A DNA stretch of 64,000 bases from Serpentinimonas raichei (lineage in GTDB: Bacteria; Pseudomonadota; Gammaproteobacteria; Burkholderiales; Burkholderiaceae_C), in assembly GCF_000828895.1 (NCBI RefSeq), contig NZ_AP014568.1:657699-721698 (forward strand), read 5' to 3'. The position numbers were made by a program, and so were the translations under genes. The stretch's first letter is position 1. Each line of letters begins with the position of its first letter. Below the pieces are notes generated by a model that was given only the letters and a program-made list of their open reading frames with translations, was not told where the DNA came from and did not search any database. Of this stretch, positions 36,493-45,192 are shown one piece after another.

Positions 36493-38481
36493 ATGTTGAA
36501 GTTGGCGGTGGGAAGCGCGCTGCTGTGGGCGGCCACGCAAACGCTGGCGGCAACCTTGGGTCCGACTCAAGGCGATGTCATTATCGGTCGCCCCTTCGAT
36601 ATTCTGGTGCAAAGCCGGCTCGAGCCCAACCAAAGCCTAGCCGACTTGTGCCTGCAAGTGCAGCTGCAGTATGGCGAGTCGGGCGTGGCGGCCAGCACCA
36701 TCAGCACGGCGGTACAAAGCGTCGGACCCGATGGGGTGGCGTTGCTGCGGGTGCGCAGCACCGAGCCCATCAACGAGCCCATTGTGACCTTGGCCTTGCA
36801 GGTGGGCTGTCAAACGGTCTTTAGGCGCTCGTACACCCTGTTGGCCGATTGGAGTCCGGCGCAACCGCCGGCAGTTGCCGCCACCCTCCCTGCAGCCACC
36901 CCGGCAACGGGGGTTGCAGTGGTGGCTGTGCCTGTGCCAGTTGTTGCGCCCAACGGTGCCGCGGTTGCAGGACGCGCAGCAGCCACGGCACCGGCGGCAC
37001 AGCCCCAAGCCCAAACCCCGATTCGTCTGAGCGCACCGGCGGCCCGGCCAGCCAACTTGGAGCGCCTGCGCAGCAAAGCGCCTCCTCGAGTCGTCCCGGT
37101 GCCTGCGGCTGCCGCCCCTGCAACCACCCCCCCGGCAACCACCTTGGCCCCGGTCCCGGTGGCAGGAGGGGCCCGCTTGCAGCTCGACCCGATTGCCTTG
37201 CCCGGGCAAGCTCCGCCGGTGGCGGCTGCGGCTGCGCCCGAGCAAGTGGGCGCCGCAGCCACTGCAGCGCCAGAGGGGCCTTTGGCCGATGTGGGTGCCG
37301 TCGCTAACGCGCTGGCCGCCAAGGAGCAAGAGCTGCTGGGTTTGCGCGCTGAGCAGGAGCAACTGCGCCTGGCGCTGCAAAGCACCCAGGCCCAATTGCT
37401 GCAAGTGCAAGCTGCAGCCCAGGCCGGTGTGCCTGCGATGTGGCTCTATGGGCTGGGTTCCTTGCTCTTGTTGCTGCTGGGCGGGGTCTTGTATGCCTAC
37501 CGATCGGGACGGTTGTTGCTCGCGCGACCTGCTGCAGCGACGCAAACGCCGTGGTGGGCGTCCACCCTGCCCGGGGATGAGGCCACCCAGTCCAAAGCGG
37601 ACCTCGCGCCGGTGCAGTCCGTGACCCCGAATGGCCTCGAGACCCGTGCCGACGCCGCACCCGCCGCACCCGTTGCGATGCCCCCGGATGCAGCCTTCGA
37701 GCCATCTGCCGCAGCCGCTCGGTCATCGGCATGGCTGGATGCCGATGGGGTAATGGGGCTGGAGGTGGCCGAAGGCCAGGCTTCGATGTTTGGCGAGGTG
37801 GCCATTTCGGTGCTCGATCTGGGTGCCTTGATCGAGGTGTGGCAGCAGGTCGAGTTTTTCGAGTCGATCGCCCAGCGCACCCAGGCCATGGAGGTGCTCA
37901 AGTTGTACGTGACCGGGCATGCGCGAGCCAGCGAGGCGCCCTATTTGCGGTGGTTGGCCTTGGCCGCGCAAGCCGGCGACGCAACCGCGTTGGGCGAGGC
38001 CACCCGGTTTTACGAGCACCACTTTCAGCGCATCGCGCCGCGCACCGAGGTTATCGATTCCGGGCTGGGCCTCGAGCACGACACGGCGCTCTTGCAAACC
38101 CTGCAGGCGCAGTGGCCGCAGCCGACGGCGGCCGTGGTGATCGAGCGCGCCTTGGCCTCTCAGCCCGGCGATCCCAGCAGCGAGCTGACCGTGCGCACCC
38201 TGGCGGCTTTCGATGACTTGCTGACCCTGAGTGGCGTGCTGGAGGCCTTGCTGCATGCACCGCTGCCCATGCTCGATTTGGGCCTTGCCCCCGCGCCTGC
38301 AGCATCCAGCGGGTCTGCGCCCACCTTGCCTGGATCGATTCCCTTGCAGACTTGGCCGAGCGCCGATTCGGTGTCGGTTGCAGCGGTCGAGGCGCCCAAA
38401 CCCGACCCCCTGTCGATCGACTTCGACCTCGGGAGTTTGGACTGGGAGCCGGGCCCCCGCCCCCCCTCAGGAAAGCCCTAG
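36493..38481 (+). CDS. FimV-like membrane protein
   Basis: This 662-residue protein starts with a signal-like helix (LKLAVGSALLWAATQTLAAT) and a FimV-type N-terminal domain (about residues 20-120; LGPTQGDVIIGRPFDILVQS, TVFRRSYTLLADWSP). An Ala/Pro-rich linker and a short coiled coil (about residues 275-310; AAKEQELLGLRAEQEQL) precede a transmembrane helix (MWLYGLGSLLLLLLGGVLYA, near residue 316). The cytoplasmic part is acidic and helical. No LysM domain is apparent. FimV proteins support type IV pilus assembly and polar localisation; the overall fold matches but the C-terminal TPR-like FimV domain is divergent. Confidence 0.65.
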   Translation: MLKLAVGSALLWAATQTLAATLGPTQGDVIIGRPFDILVQSRLEPNQSLADLCLQVQLQYGESGVAASTISTAVQSVGPDGVALLRVRSTEPINEPIVTLALQVGCQTVFRRSYTLLADWSPAQPPAVAATLPAATPATGVAVVAVPVPVVAPNGAAVAGRAAATAPAAQPQAQTPIRLSAPAARPANLERLRSKAPPRVVPVPAAAAPATTPPATTLAPVPVAGGARLQLDPIALPGQAPPVAAAAAPEQVGAAATAAPEGPLADVGAVANALAAKEQELLGLRAEQEQLRLALQSTQAQLLQVQAAAQAGVPAMWLYGLGSLLLLLLGGVLYAYRSGRLLLARPAAATQTPWWASTLPGDEATQSKADLAPVQSVTPNGLETRADAAPAAPVAMPPDAAFEPSAAAARSSAWLDADGVMGLEVAEGQASMFGEVAISVLDLGALIEVWQQVEFFESIAQRTQAMEVLKLYVTGHARASEAPYLRWLALAAQAGDATALGEATRFYEHHFQRIAPRTEVIDSGLGLEHDTALLQTLQAQWPQPTAAVVIERALASQPGDPSSELTVRTLAAFDDLLTLSGVLEALLHAPLPMLDLGLAPAPAASSGSAPTLPGSIPLQTWPSADSVSVAAVEAPKPDPLSIDFDLGSLDWEPGPRPPSGKP

Positions 38482-38522
38482 CCGCTAAAAAGCGCAGTCC
38501 GCGCAGGGAGGCGATCTTCCAC

Positions 38523-39530
38523 TTAGCGCTGGTAATGCAGCGCCCCCGGGTTGACGATGTGGGAGGGGGTGCCTTTGATGAAGTTGAGGATGTTGTCGAA
38601 GGCGGCCGAAAAATACTTTTCGTAGCTCTCTTGCTCGACAAAGCCGATGTGCGGGGTGCAGATGCAGTTTTCCAGACGCAGCAGGGCGTGCCCTTGCAAA
38701 ATCGGTTCGGACTCGAACACATCCACCGCCGCCATGCCGGGGCGGCCGCGGTTGAGGGCCGCCACCAAGGCATCGGGCTGGATCAGTTCGGCGCGCGAGG
38801 TGTTGACCAGCACGGCGCTGGGTTTCATCAGGCTCAAGTCTTCAAAGCTCAGGCAGCCCTGGGTACTGGGCCCCAAGCGCAGGTGCAGGCTGAGCACGTC
38901 GGACTGCGCCAGCAGCTCGGCCTTGGAGGCAGCCACTTCAAAGCCGTCGGCCACGGCCTGCAAGCGCGTCGCCTCGCTGCCCCAGACCAGCACGCGCATG
39001 CCAAAAGCGCGCCCGTAGCCAGCCACCAGTTTGCCAATGCGGCCATAGCTCCACAGGCCCAGCGTTTTGCCGTGCAGCACCATGCCAAGGCCAAAATTGG
39101 GCGGCAGGGCGGCGGTTTTTAGGCCCGATTGTTGCCAAACCCCGTGTTTCAGATGCGCCACGTAGTGCGGCAGGCGGCGCATGGCGGCCAGAATCAGCGC
39201 CCAGGTGAGCTCGGCCGGGGCCACCGGCGAGCCCTTGCCTTCGGCCACTGCCACTCCGTGTTCGGTGCAGGCATCGAGGTCGATGTGCGGGCCCACCGAC
39301 CCGGTCTGGGCGATCAGGCGCAGCTTGGGCAGTTTGTCGAGCAACTGGCGCGTGATGTGGGTGCGCTCGCGAATCAGCACCAGCGCCTGGGCGTCGCGCA
39401 GGCGCACCGACAACTGCCCCACGCCCTTGATGTTGTTGGTAAACACCTTGGCCGGAAAGGCTTCGAGCTTGGCGGCGCAGGCGAGCTTGCGCACCGCATC
39501 CTGGTAGTCGTCGAGAATCACGATATTCAT
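38523..39530 (-). CDS. D-2-hydroxyacid dehydrogenase family protein
   Basis: This NAD-dependent D-isomer 2-hydroxyacid dehydrogenase has 335 residues from the ATG at 39530 (MNIVILDDYQDAV). Codons further upstream in frame lack homology, and a -10-like CACAAT lies 7 nt before this ATG. Catalytic elements are the Arg in LVNTSRAELIQPDAL, the Glu of the following EPILQGHALLRLEN segment and His in CTPHIGFVEQESYE. The cofactor motif region reads LGLWSYGRIGKLVAGYGRAF. It resembles phosphoglycerate dehydrogenase-like enzymes of broad specificity; the substrate is unknown. Confidence 0.87.
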   Translation of the reverse strand: MNIVILDDYQDAVRKLACAAKLEAFPAKVFTNNIKGVGQLSVRLRDAQALVLIRERTHITRQLLDKLPKLRLIAQTGSVGPHIDLDACTEHGVAVAEGKGSPVAPAELTWALILAAMRRLPHYVAHLKHGVWQQSGLKTAALPPNFGLGMVLHGKTLGLWSYGRIGKLVAGYGRAFGMRVLVWGSEATRLQAVADGFEVAASKAELLAQSDVLSLHLRLGPSTQGCLSFEDLSLMKPSAVLVNTSRAELIQPDALVAALNRGRPGMAAVDVFESEPILQGHALLRLENCICTPHIGFVEQESYEKYFSAAFDNILNFIKGTPSHIVNPGALHYQR

Positions 39531-39537
39531 GGCGGCT

Positions 39538-39543
39538 ATTGTG
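39538..39543 (-). promoter_or_regulatory. -10-like box 7 nt before the 2-hydroxyacid dehydrogenase start
   Basis: CACAAT on the minus strand ends 7 nt before the ATG at 39530, with no Shine-Dalgarno between. This points to a leaderless or near-leaderless transcript. Confidence 0.4.
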
Positions 39544-39599
39544 CCCGGATGCGGCGGTTGCAATGGGCGCGCAGCGTGGCGCGGGCGCGCGTTTGGCAT

Positions 39600-39605
39600 T
39601 AATAT
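39600..39605 (+). promoter_or_regulatory. -10-like box 8 nt before the MFS gene start
   Basis: TAATAT ends 8 nt before the ATG at 39614. The 8-nt interval has no Shine-Dalgarno. Confidence 0.4.
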
Positions 39606-39613
39606 GACCGCCT

Positions 39614-40861
39614 ATGTCCAGTCTCAGCCTAGCTGCCGCCGCCCACCCGACTGCCGCCGTACCGTGGCGCACCGACGCGCGCGTGATGGCGCTGGTTGGG
39701 TTGGCGCATGGCAGCTCGCATTTCGGGCACCTGCTGCTGCCGCCGTTGTTCCCGCTGCTGATGCTCGAGTTTGGCCTGTCCTTCACCGAAGTGGGCCTGC
39801 TGATGACGCTGTTTTTCGCCGTCTCGGGGCTGGGGCAGGCGGCCTCGGGCTTTGTGGTGGACCGTTTCGGGGCGCGTCCGGTGTTGTTTGCGTCGCTGCT
39901 GCTGTTCATGGGTGCGGCCTTGCTGGCATCCCAAGCCAACAGCTACACGACGCTGCTGTGGGTGGCGGCGCTGGCTGGCTTGGGCAATGCCTCGTTTCAT
40001 CCGGTCGATTTTTCGATCCTGAATCAGCGCATCTCGTCCCCCAGGCTGGGCCACGCCTACAGCGTGCATGGCATCAGCGGCAACCTGGGCTGGGCGCTGG
40101 CCCCGGTGTTTCTGGTCGGCTGGTCGATGTGGCTGGACTGGCGCAGCGCCTACCTCGCCGCCGCCGGGCTGTATCTGCTGGTGTTTTTGCTCCTGCTGTG
40201 GCAGCGCCAGCACCTGAAGTCGGAGGTGCTGCGCCGCCCGGCGGGTGCGCCAGCGGGCAACGACTTGGCTTTTTTGCGCCATTCGGTGATCTGGTGGTGC
40301 TTTGCCTTCTTTTTGCTCACCACGCTCATGCTGGGTGTGGTGCAAAACTACTCGGCCTCGATCCTCAAAGCGCTGCACGGCGTGAGCCTAGAGGCCGCCA
40401 CGCTCACGCTGAGCGCCTACATGGTGTGCGGGGCGCTGGGCATGCTGGTGGGCGGTTTCGTGGCCACGCAGGCGCGCCGCACCGATTGGGTGGTGGGGGC
40501 ATCGATGGGCGCGGGTGCGCTGCTGCTGCTGCTGGCCGCCAGCGGCTGGCTGGGTGGCACGGGCACCATGCTGCTGCTGGCGGCCACGGGCTTTGCCGTG
40601 GGCATAGCCGCGCCCAGCCGCGACCTGCTGATCAAGCAGGCCACGCCCAAGGGGGCCACCGGGCGCGTCTATGGCACGGTGTATTCGGGCCTGGACGTGG
40701 GTTTTGCCATCGCACCGCTGATATTCGGCGTTTTCATGGACCGCGGCTGGTACGCCGCCACGCTGGCCGGGGCCGCTCTGGTGCTGCTGCTCTCGATCGG
40801 GGTCGCGCTCGGGGTGGGGCGGCGCAATTTGGCATGGGTTGCGCCGGGCTCAGCCCCATAG
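39614..40861 (+). CDS. MFS transporter, fosmidomycin-resistance-like
   Basis: This 415-residue major-facilitator protein has about twelve hydrophobic helices. The segment ALVGLAHGSSHFGHLLLPPLF near the N-terminus and GFVVDRFGARPVL (the loop 2-3 motif) are close to the Fsr/YfcJ type of efflux carriers. ISSPRLGHAYSVHGISGNLG marks the fourth to fifth helices. The start is preceded closely by a -10-like TAATAT rather than a ribosome-binding site. It is divergent from the 2-hydroxyacid dehydrogenase gene. Substrate cannot be read from sequence. Confidence 0.8.
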   Translation: MSSLSLAAAAHPTAAVPWRTDARVMALVGLAHGSSHFGHLLLPPLFPLLMLEFGLSFTEVGLLMTLFFAVSGLGQAASGFVVDRFGARPVLFASLLLFMGAALLASQANSYTTLLWVAALAGLGNASFHPVDFSILNQRISSPRLGHAYSVHGISGNLGWALAPVFLVGWSMWLDWRSAYLAAAGLYLLVFLLLLWQRQHLKSEVLRRPAGAPAGNDLAFLRHSVIWWCFAFFLLTTLMLGVVQNYSASILKALHGVSLEAATLTLSAYMVCGALGMLVGGFVATQARRTDWVVGASMGAGALLLLLAASGWLGGTGTMLLLAATGFAVGIAAPSRDLLIKQATPKGATGRVYGTVYSGLDVGFAIAPLIFGVFMDRGWYAATLAGAALVLLLSIGVALGVGRRNLAWVAPGSAP

Positions 40862-40908
40862 CGCAGGCTTGGCTCAGGAGCCGCTCGACCCAGCCGCGCG
40901 CAGGTTTT

Positions 40909-41943
40909 TCAGGCCGCGCGTTGCAAGCCCGCCCGCTCCAGCAGCGCGCAGGCGGCTTGCAGCAAGTCGGGTTGTTCGCACGCCAGCAGCTGGCGCTGCG
41001 GCAGGCTGCGCAGCCAGGTGAGTTGGCGTTTGGCCAGTTGGCGCGTGGCGCTGCTGCCGCGCTCAGTCAGGGCGGCGCGCTCGGGCGCGCTGAAGTCGCT
41101 GCGCCCGCTGGCGGCTAGGGCATCCAGCGCTTCCCACAGCTGGCGGTAGCCCACGCTGCGCAGGGCGGGCAGGCCGGGGTGCAGCTCGGGCCGCTCGCGC
41201 AGGGCGCGCACCTCGTCGATGAAGCCTTGCTCCAGCATGGCGGCAAAGCGCTGCGCGATGCGCTGGTGCAGCCAGGCGCGGTCCAGCGGTTCCAGCGCCA
41301 GCAGCAGGCCAGTCTGGCCGTTGATTTGCAGCGGCGGCAGGGCTGGCTGGGCGGTTGGCTGCGCGGCGGGCTGTGCCGGTTTGGTCTTGGTGCGGGTGTG
41401 AAACGACGACAGCGGCCGCCCGCTGGCGCGCCAGACTTCGAGCGCACGCCCGATGCGCTGCGCGTCCTTGGGGCTCAAGCGCGCCGCCGTCGGCGCATCC
41501 ACCGCCGCCAGTTGCGCGTGCAGCGCGGGCCAGCCCTTTTGCGCGGCTTCGGCCTCGATGGCCTGGCGCAGATCCGGGTGCGCGGCGGGCATGTCGTCGA
41601 GCCCCTCGAACAGGGCCTTGAAGTAGAGCAGGGTGCCGCCGACCAGCAGCGGCAGGCGGCCGCGGGCGGCGATCTGGGGCAGCAGGCGCTGCGCGTCGGC
41701 CACGAAGGCGGCGGCGCTGTAGCTCTGCTGCGGCTCCAGGATGTCGATCAGGTGGTGCGGCACGGCGGCGCGTTCGGCCAGGCTGGGTTTGGCGCTGCCG
41801 ATGTCGAGCCCGCGATAGACCAGCGCCGAATCGACGCTGACGATCTCCACCGGCCAGCGCTGCGCCAGCGCCAGCGCCAGCGCGCTTTTGCCGCTGGCGG
41901 TGGGGCCGGCCAGGGCGATCCAGGCGGGTGGGGCGGGGCTCAT
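40909..41943 (-). CDS. miaA: tRNA dimethylallyltransferase
   Basis: MiaA adds a dimethylallyl group to N6 of A37 in tRNAs that read UNN codons. The 344-residue protein has the P-loop [18 protein letters not shown], the [17 protein letters not shown] region and [14 protein letters not shown]. The C-terminus has [10 protein letters not shown] and [13 protein letters not shown] proline/glutamine-rich insertion ([16 protein letters not shown], near residues 195-215) is unusual for the family. In gammaproteobacteria miaA neighbours hfq; here it pairs with an MFS gene, overlapping it by 4 bp. Confidence 0.95.
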   Translation of the reverse strand: MSPAPPAWIALAGPTASGKSALALALAQRWPVEIVSVDSALVYRGLDIGSAKPSLAERAAVPHHLIDILEPQQSYSAAAFVADAQRLLPQIAARGRLPLLVGGTLLYFKALFEGLDDMPAAHPDLRQAIEAEAAQKGWPALHAQLAAVDAPTAARLSPKDAQRIGRALEVWRASGRPLSSFHTRTKTKPAQPAAQPTAQPALPPLQINGQTGLLLALEPLDRAWLHQRIAQRFAAMLEQGFIDEVRALRERPELHPGLPALRSVGYRQLWEALDALAASGRSDFSAPERAALTERGSSATRQLAKRQLTWLRSLPQRQLLACEQPDLLQAACALLERAGLQRAA

Positions 41944-43220
41944 GGTTTGGGGTGGCCGATTGAATCAGTCGGGTTGGCCCGCTTGGCTGCGGCGCCATGC
42001 ACTTCCCCGTAACGCTGCACCAGCGTCCAAGCCACAGCGCAGATCAGCACGCTCCAGAACCACAGCCCTTGGGTGAGGGGCAGCACGCTGGCCCCTTCGA
42101 GGCCCACCGGCAGTTGTGCCGCCAGCCACCAGCCCACGGCAAAGGCCACGCTCATCATCAAAAATCCGCTCAGGGCCGAGGCGGTGCCAGCCGCCTGCGG
42201 GAACGGGGCCACCGCGCCGCTCTGGCCGCAGGGCTGGTGGATGCCGTGCGCCAGAATGAACAGGTAGTAGGGCAGCATGATGGCCCACACGCTGTGCCAG
42301 CCCAGCCAGCCCAACAGGCCGACCAGGTTGCCGCCCAGCAGCGTCAGGGCCCCGGCGATGGCCACCGTGCGCCGCACCCCGAAGCGCAGCAGCAAGCGCC
42401 GACACAGCACAGTTCCCAGGATATAAACCGCCGACATCGAGAACATCAGCAATCCGTACTGGGTTTTGCTCAGGCCCAAGGCGTTGATGAAGACAAAGGA
42501 CGAGCTGGCCAAAAAGGTGAACAGGCCGGCGTAGGAGGTGGTCACCAGCAGCGCGTAGGCCCAGAAGGTGGGGTGGCGCAAAATCAAGGCCCAGGTGCGC
42601 GCCATCTGCTGCGGGCGCAGCGCCTGCGGGTTCGGGTGCGCCAGGCTTTCCTGGAAGCGCAGCAGCACCAGCGCCAGCGCGGCGGCCCCAAACAAGGCCA
42701 GCACGCCCAGGGCGGCGCGCCAACCCATCCAGTCCGACAACAAAGCGCCCAGCGGGGCGCTGATGCAGGCCAGCACCCCCAGCCCGGTGAGGCCCTTGGA
42801 CATCATGCGCGCGCCTTCGGCCGGGTGGTAGAGGTCGCGCACGATGGCGCGGGCGCACATCACCGCCGCCCCCATGGCGGCACCTTGCAGCACGCGCCAG
42901 AGCAGCAGTTGCTCCATGCTGGCAGCAAACACGCTGCCCAGCGAGGCCAGCGCGTACAGCGCCAGCCCGGCGAGCAAAATGGGGCGGCGCCCAAAGCGGT
43001 CCGACAGCGGGCCCCAGAACAGTTGCGAAACCCCAAACGCCAGCAGCAGCGCCGACAGCGTGAGCTGCGCCTGGTGCATGGGCGCATCGAAGTAGCCGGT
43101 GAGCGCGGGCAGCGCCGGCAGGTACAAGTCGGTGGTGAGCGGCTGCAGCCCCAGCAGCAGCGACAGCAACAACACCACGAGGGTGGCCGGCATGGGCGGG
43201 CGCGTGCGGGCAGGCTTCAT
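41940..43220 (-). CDS. Bcr/CflA family multidrug efflux MFS transporter
   Basis: This 426-residue twelve-helix transporter starts [20 protein letters not shown]. Typical Bcr/CflA motifs are visible: [16 protein letters not shown] in helix 1, [20 protein letters not shown] at loop 2-3 and [18 protein letters not shown] near helix 4-5. The stop overlaps the miaA start (ATGA on the minus strand), so the two are probably co-transcribed from a promoter in the 143-bp gap before parA. Drug or metabolite specificity is unknown. Confidence 0.85.
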   Translation of the reverse strand: MKPARTRPPMPATLVVLLLSLLLGLQPLTTDLYLPALPALTGYFDAPMHQAQLTLSALLLAFGVSQLFWGPLSDRFGRRPILLAGLALYALASLGSVFAASMEQLLLWRVLQGAAMGAAVMCARAIVRDLYHPAEGARMMSKGLTGLGVLACISAPLGALLSDWMGWRAALGVLALFGAAALALVLLRFQESLAHPNPQALRPQQMARTWALILRHPTFWAYALLVTTSYAGLFTFLASSSFVFINALGLSKTQYGLLMFSMSAVYILGTVLCRRLLLRFGVRRTVAIAGALTLLGGNLVGLLGWLGWHSVWAIMLPYYLFILAHGIHQPCGQSGAVAPFPQAAGTASALSGFLMMSVAFAVGWWLAAQLPVGLEGASVLPLTQGLWFWSVLICAVAWTLVQRYGEVHGAAAKRANPTDSIGHPKP

Positions 43221-43265
43221 CGCGCTCTAGATTAACAGATGCTAGGGCTTGCCGCAGGTGAACTA

Positions 43266-43307
43266 CTGCATATCCTGCAATTTTTCTTTTCTCCTGCATG
43301 TCCTGCG
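43266..43307 (+). promoter_or_regulatory. Duplicated 14-bp operator-like repeat upstream of parA
   Basis: CTGCATATCCTGCA (43266-43279) and CTGCATGTCCTGCG (43294-43307) match at 12 of 14 bases, 28 bp apart start to start. Each unit contains two CTGCA/G cores 9 bp apart. The second unit lies directly upstream of a TATCAT -10 box, so a bound protein would block the promoter. Confidence 0.5.
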
Positions 43308-43310
43308 TGT

Positions 43311-43316
43311 TATCAT
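43311..43316 (+). promoter_or_regulatory. Predicted -10 of the parA promoter
   Basis: TATCAT lies 47 bp before the parA ATG, just 3 bp after the second operator repeat. The leader contains AAGGA at good spacing from the start. The -35 is weak (TTTTCT region). Confidence 0.4.
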
Positions 43317-43363
43317 GACGCCTGCTGCACCTGCGGCTTTTTCGCAACCTGCAAGGAAACGCT

Positions 43364-44404
43364 ATGGCATCCAACATCCAGAAGATTCTCGACAACCACT
43401 CAAAAGTCGTTGATGAGGGGTTCACGCACTCCGGCGATCTCAAGTACCGAAGCTATGCCGTGACGACGCTACGCGGCGGGGTCGGGAAATCGACGCTCAC
43501 GTTCAACCTCGCATATGAGATGTCGCGGAAGCATCCATTGCTGATCGCGGACCTCTGCGCGCAGCGGAACTTGACCGAGAACCTGATGCGCGGCGCTCAG
43601 CAAGACGTGACCATTTTGGATGCGCTCCAGCCGGCACTCTTGGGCGCCGCGTTTGGCGATGTCCCTGACGACATCTCCTTCCGCGTCAGCAACTACTGCG
43701 ACTCTTTCAAGGGCGGCAAGGTGGCGAGCTTCATCCCCGGCAGCGCAGAAATGTTCGCCTTCCCTTCGACCCTGTACCAGCAGCTTCAGATCGCCAACGC
43801 GCAGCAGAATGTCTCGGCCATCGGAAAGCTGTTAGAAATCTTGAAGCAGATTCTCGATAAGGAGGCGAAGGACAAGGGCGCCGAGAAAATCCTCATGGAT
43901 ACCAGCCCCTTCTATGCGGGTGGCACTCACCTTGCGTGGTGCGCGTCCGATGCCGTCGTCATCCCCGTGCGCGTAGATGAGCACTCGATTGAGTCACTTG
44001 CACTGACGCTGGGGTTGCTGTCCAACCCTGCCAAGGACTTCCTGATTTGGAATCAGCGAGCCGGTGGCAGGCCTACCCCCAAGGTCGCGGCCATCGTGAT
44101 GACAATGGCCGGGGCAAAGAGTCAGAAGAAGTTCACCCCTGACAGCGCGTCGCGCATGTATATCGAACGCGCGTTGTCACTGGCGGAAAAGCACAGCCAA
44201 CTGTTCGACCATCAAGACCCAAGCGACGCATTCGTCATCACCGATGACTTCATGTCCACGGGCCGAGTGAGCGGTGCAAAAAGCATCCCAATTGCTCGCC
44301 TGAAGATCGGCAGCTTCCACTCTGTTGAGGGGAAGCGATTGCAGGTCAATGCCTCAGCCGAGCGCTATCAGAAGGAACTGGCCTACCTAGCCAGCATGCT
44401 CTAA
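43364..44404 (+). CDS. Orphan ParA-family ATPase
   Basis: This 346-residue ParA/MinD-type ATPase has the deviant Walker A motif TTLRGGVGKSTLTFNLA near residue 37, with Arg in place of the usual first Lys. Next come the A' region LLIADLCAQRNLTENL and the Walker B ILMDTSPFYAGG. The C-terminal third (MYIERALSLAEKHSQLFDHQ) is specific to a subgroup I cannot name. There is no parB, parS or replication gene nearby. Base composition is clearly less GC-rich than the flanks, which points to horizontal transfer. The stop overlaps the convergent gene's stop in CTAA. Possible roles are partitioning remnant, island maintenance or an unknown ParA-dependent system. Confidence 0.75.
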   Translation: MASNIQKILDNHSKVVDEGFTHSGDLKYRSYAVTTLRGGVGKSTLTFNLAYEMSRKHPLLIADLCAQRNLTENLMRGAQQDVTILDALQPALLGAAFGDVPDDISFRVSNYCDSFKGGKVASFIPGSAEMFAFPSTLYQQLQIANAQQNVSAIGKLLEILKQILDKEAKDKGAEKILMDTSPFYAGGTHLAWCASDAVVIPVRVDEHSIESLALTLGLLSNPAKDFLIWNQRAGGRPTPKVAAIVMTMAGAKSQKKFTPDSASRMYIERALSLAEKHSQLFDHQDPSDAFVITDDFMSTGRVSGAKSIPIARLKIGSFHSVEGKRLQVNASAERYQKELAYLASML

Positions 44405-44631
44405 GCCTTCTTCCCGCGCCCAGCCGCAGCCTTCTTGGCGATTTCCGGGCGTTGCTCGGGCGTAAGGCTTGCGGCGCACGCAGCGCCACCCTTCTTGCCG
44501 CCTAGCATGCCCAATGCAACCGCCGCCGCCTTCTTCGCCGGCGGCGGTACTTCCTTGGGCACCCCTCCCGAGGCTTGGTCAACGATGAACTTGGCGAGTT
44601 GGTTCAGGTCTCGCGGCCTGCTTAAGCCCAA
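44401..44631 (-). CDS. Small Lys/Ala-rich protein, 5' end probably altered
   Basis: This 76-residue basic protein (SRPRDLNQLAKFIVDQASGG, VALGMLGGKKGGAACAA, LTPEQRPEIAKKAAA) resembles a widespread small bacterial family of the form RPRDxNQLAK...AVALGxLGGxKGG...LTPExRxEIAKKAA. That family is sometimes labelled histone H1-like or RNA-binding, with no firm function. The only start is TTG at 44631, which falls inside the 9-bp terminal repeat next to a transposase remnant, so the original start has probably been lost or replaced. The C-terminus also lacks the usual aromatic-basic ending. It may be a pseudogene. Confidence 0.55.
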   Translation of the reverse strand: MGLSRPRDLNQLAKFIVDQASGGVPKEVPPPAKKAAAVALGMLGGKKGGAACAASLTPEQRPEIAKKAAAGRGKKA

Positions 44632-44633
44632 TA
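44625..44633. repeat. Left copy of 9-bp inverted repeat flanking the IS remnant
   Basis: AGCCCAATA here is the exact reverse complement of TATTGGGCT at 45184-45192. The two bracket the transposase remnant. They may be IS ends or the scar of an IS-mediated deletion. Confidence 0.5.
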
Positions 44634-44637
44634 CTGT

Positions 44638-45190
44638 TCAGATACATAACACCGGCCTTGGTTCGTGTTTCTGGTGAAGCACAGCGCCGCGATGGCGAAC
44701 GTTGAAGCTGCTCATCTTACGCTTTACGCCGCGCGGGTTGAGACGCCCGCGACTGCTGACGCAGTGCCCGCGCGCGATCTCGGCCAGCAGCGCGTCACGC
44801 CAAGCAGCCAGACGCTCAGGGGGGGATGGCCGCAGCTTGCGGCATCTTGCGCTTGATCACGCGCACGTCATGGGTGAAGCTCAGCCGATCCGGATCGAGT
44901 CCGCGCGGCCAAGCTGCTTGGACCATTAGCTGTCGGATGGCAAAGTGCGCCAACAACAGGCCCCACAGTTCTTGCTGAATCAACTCCGGCGTCTTGCTGC
45001 GCAGCACCGTGCTGTTGGCGCGCAGGTGCGTCTTGAATTCGTCGAAGACACCCTCGATCTCCCAGCGCTCGTGGTACAGCGCGGCCAACTCCAAGGCGGG
45101 TGCTGCCTGCCGATCGATGATGTTGGTCGCCAGCCGGTAGCTGTCTTGCACCGGCGTGGCCGAACCGTGCAGCGTGTAGTCGATATTGGG
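44638..45190 (-). pseudogene. Decayed IS4-type transposase, C-terminal part, frameshifted
   Basis: On the minus strand the frame opens near 45190 with IDYTLHGS and continues through YRLATNIIDRQAAPALELAA, then the IS4 signature YHERWEIEGVFDEFK (the Y-R-E-K motif with the last catalytic Glu). It reaches a premature stop at 44816 after QAAAIPP. A run of seven G (44819-44825) marks a frameshift. Past it, the homologous reading resumes as RLAAWRDALLAEIARG and NPRGVKRKMSSFNVRH and ends at a stop at 44638. The N-terminal two-thirds with the DD residues are missing, so the element is dead. Confidence 0.8.
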
Positions 45191-45192
45191 CT
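45184..45192. repeat. Right copy of 9-bp inverted repeat flanking the IS remnant
   Basis: TATTGGGCT lies exactly where transposase similarity stops and pairs with AGCCCAATA at 44625-44633. Confidence 0.5.

Noticed and set aside
43254..43363. CTGC-rich tract upstream of parA as a CRISPR-like or tRNA remnant
   Set aside because: The repeats are only 14 bp, two units, with no spacer regularity, and no tRNA cloverleaf can be drawn. An operator is the simpler reading.
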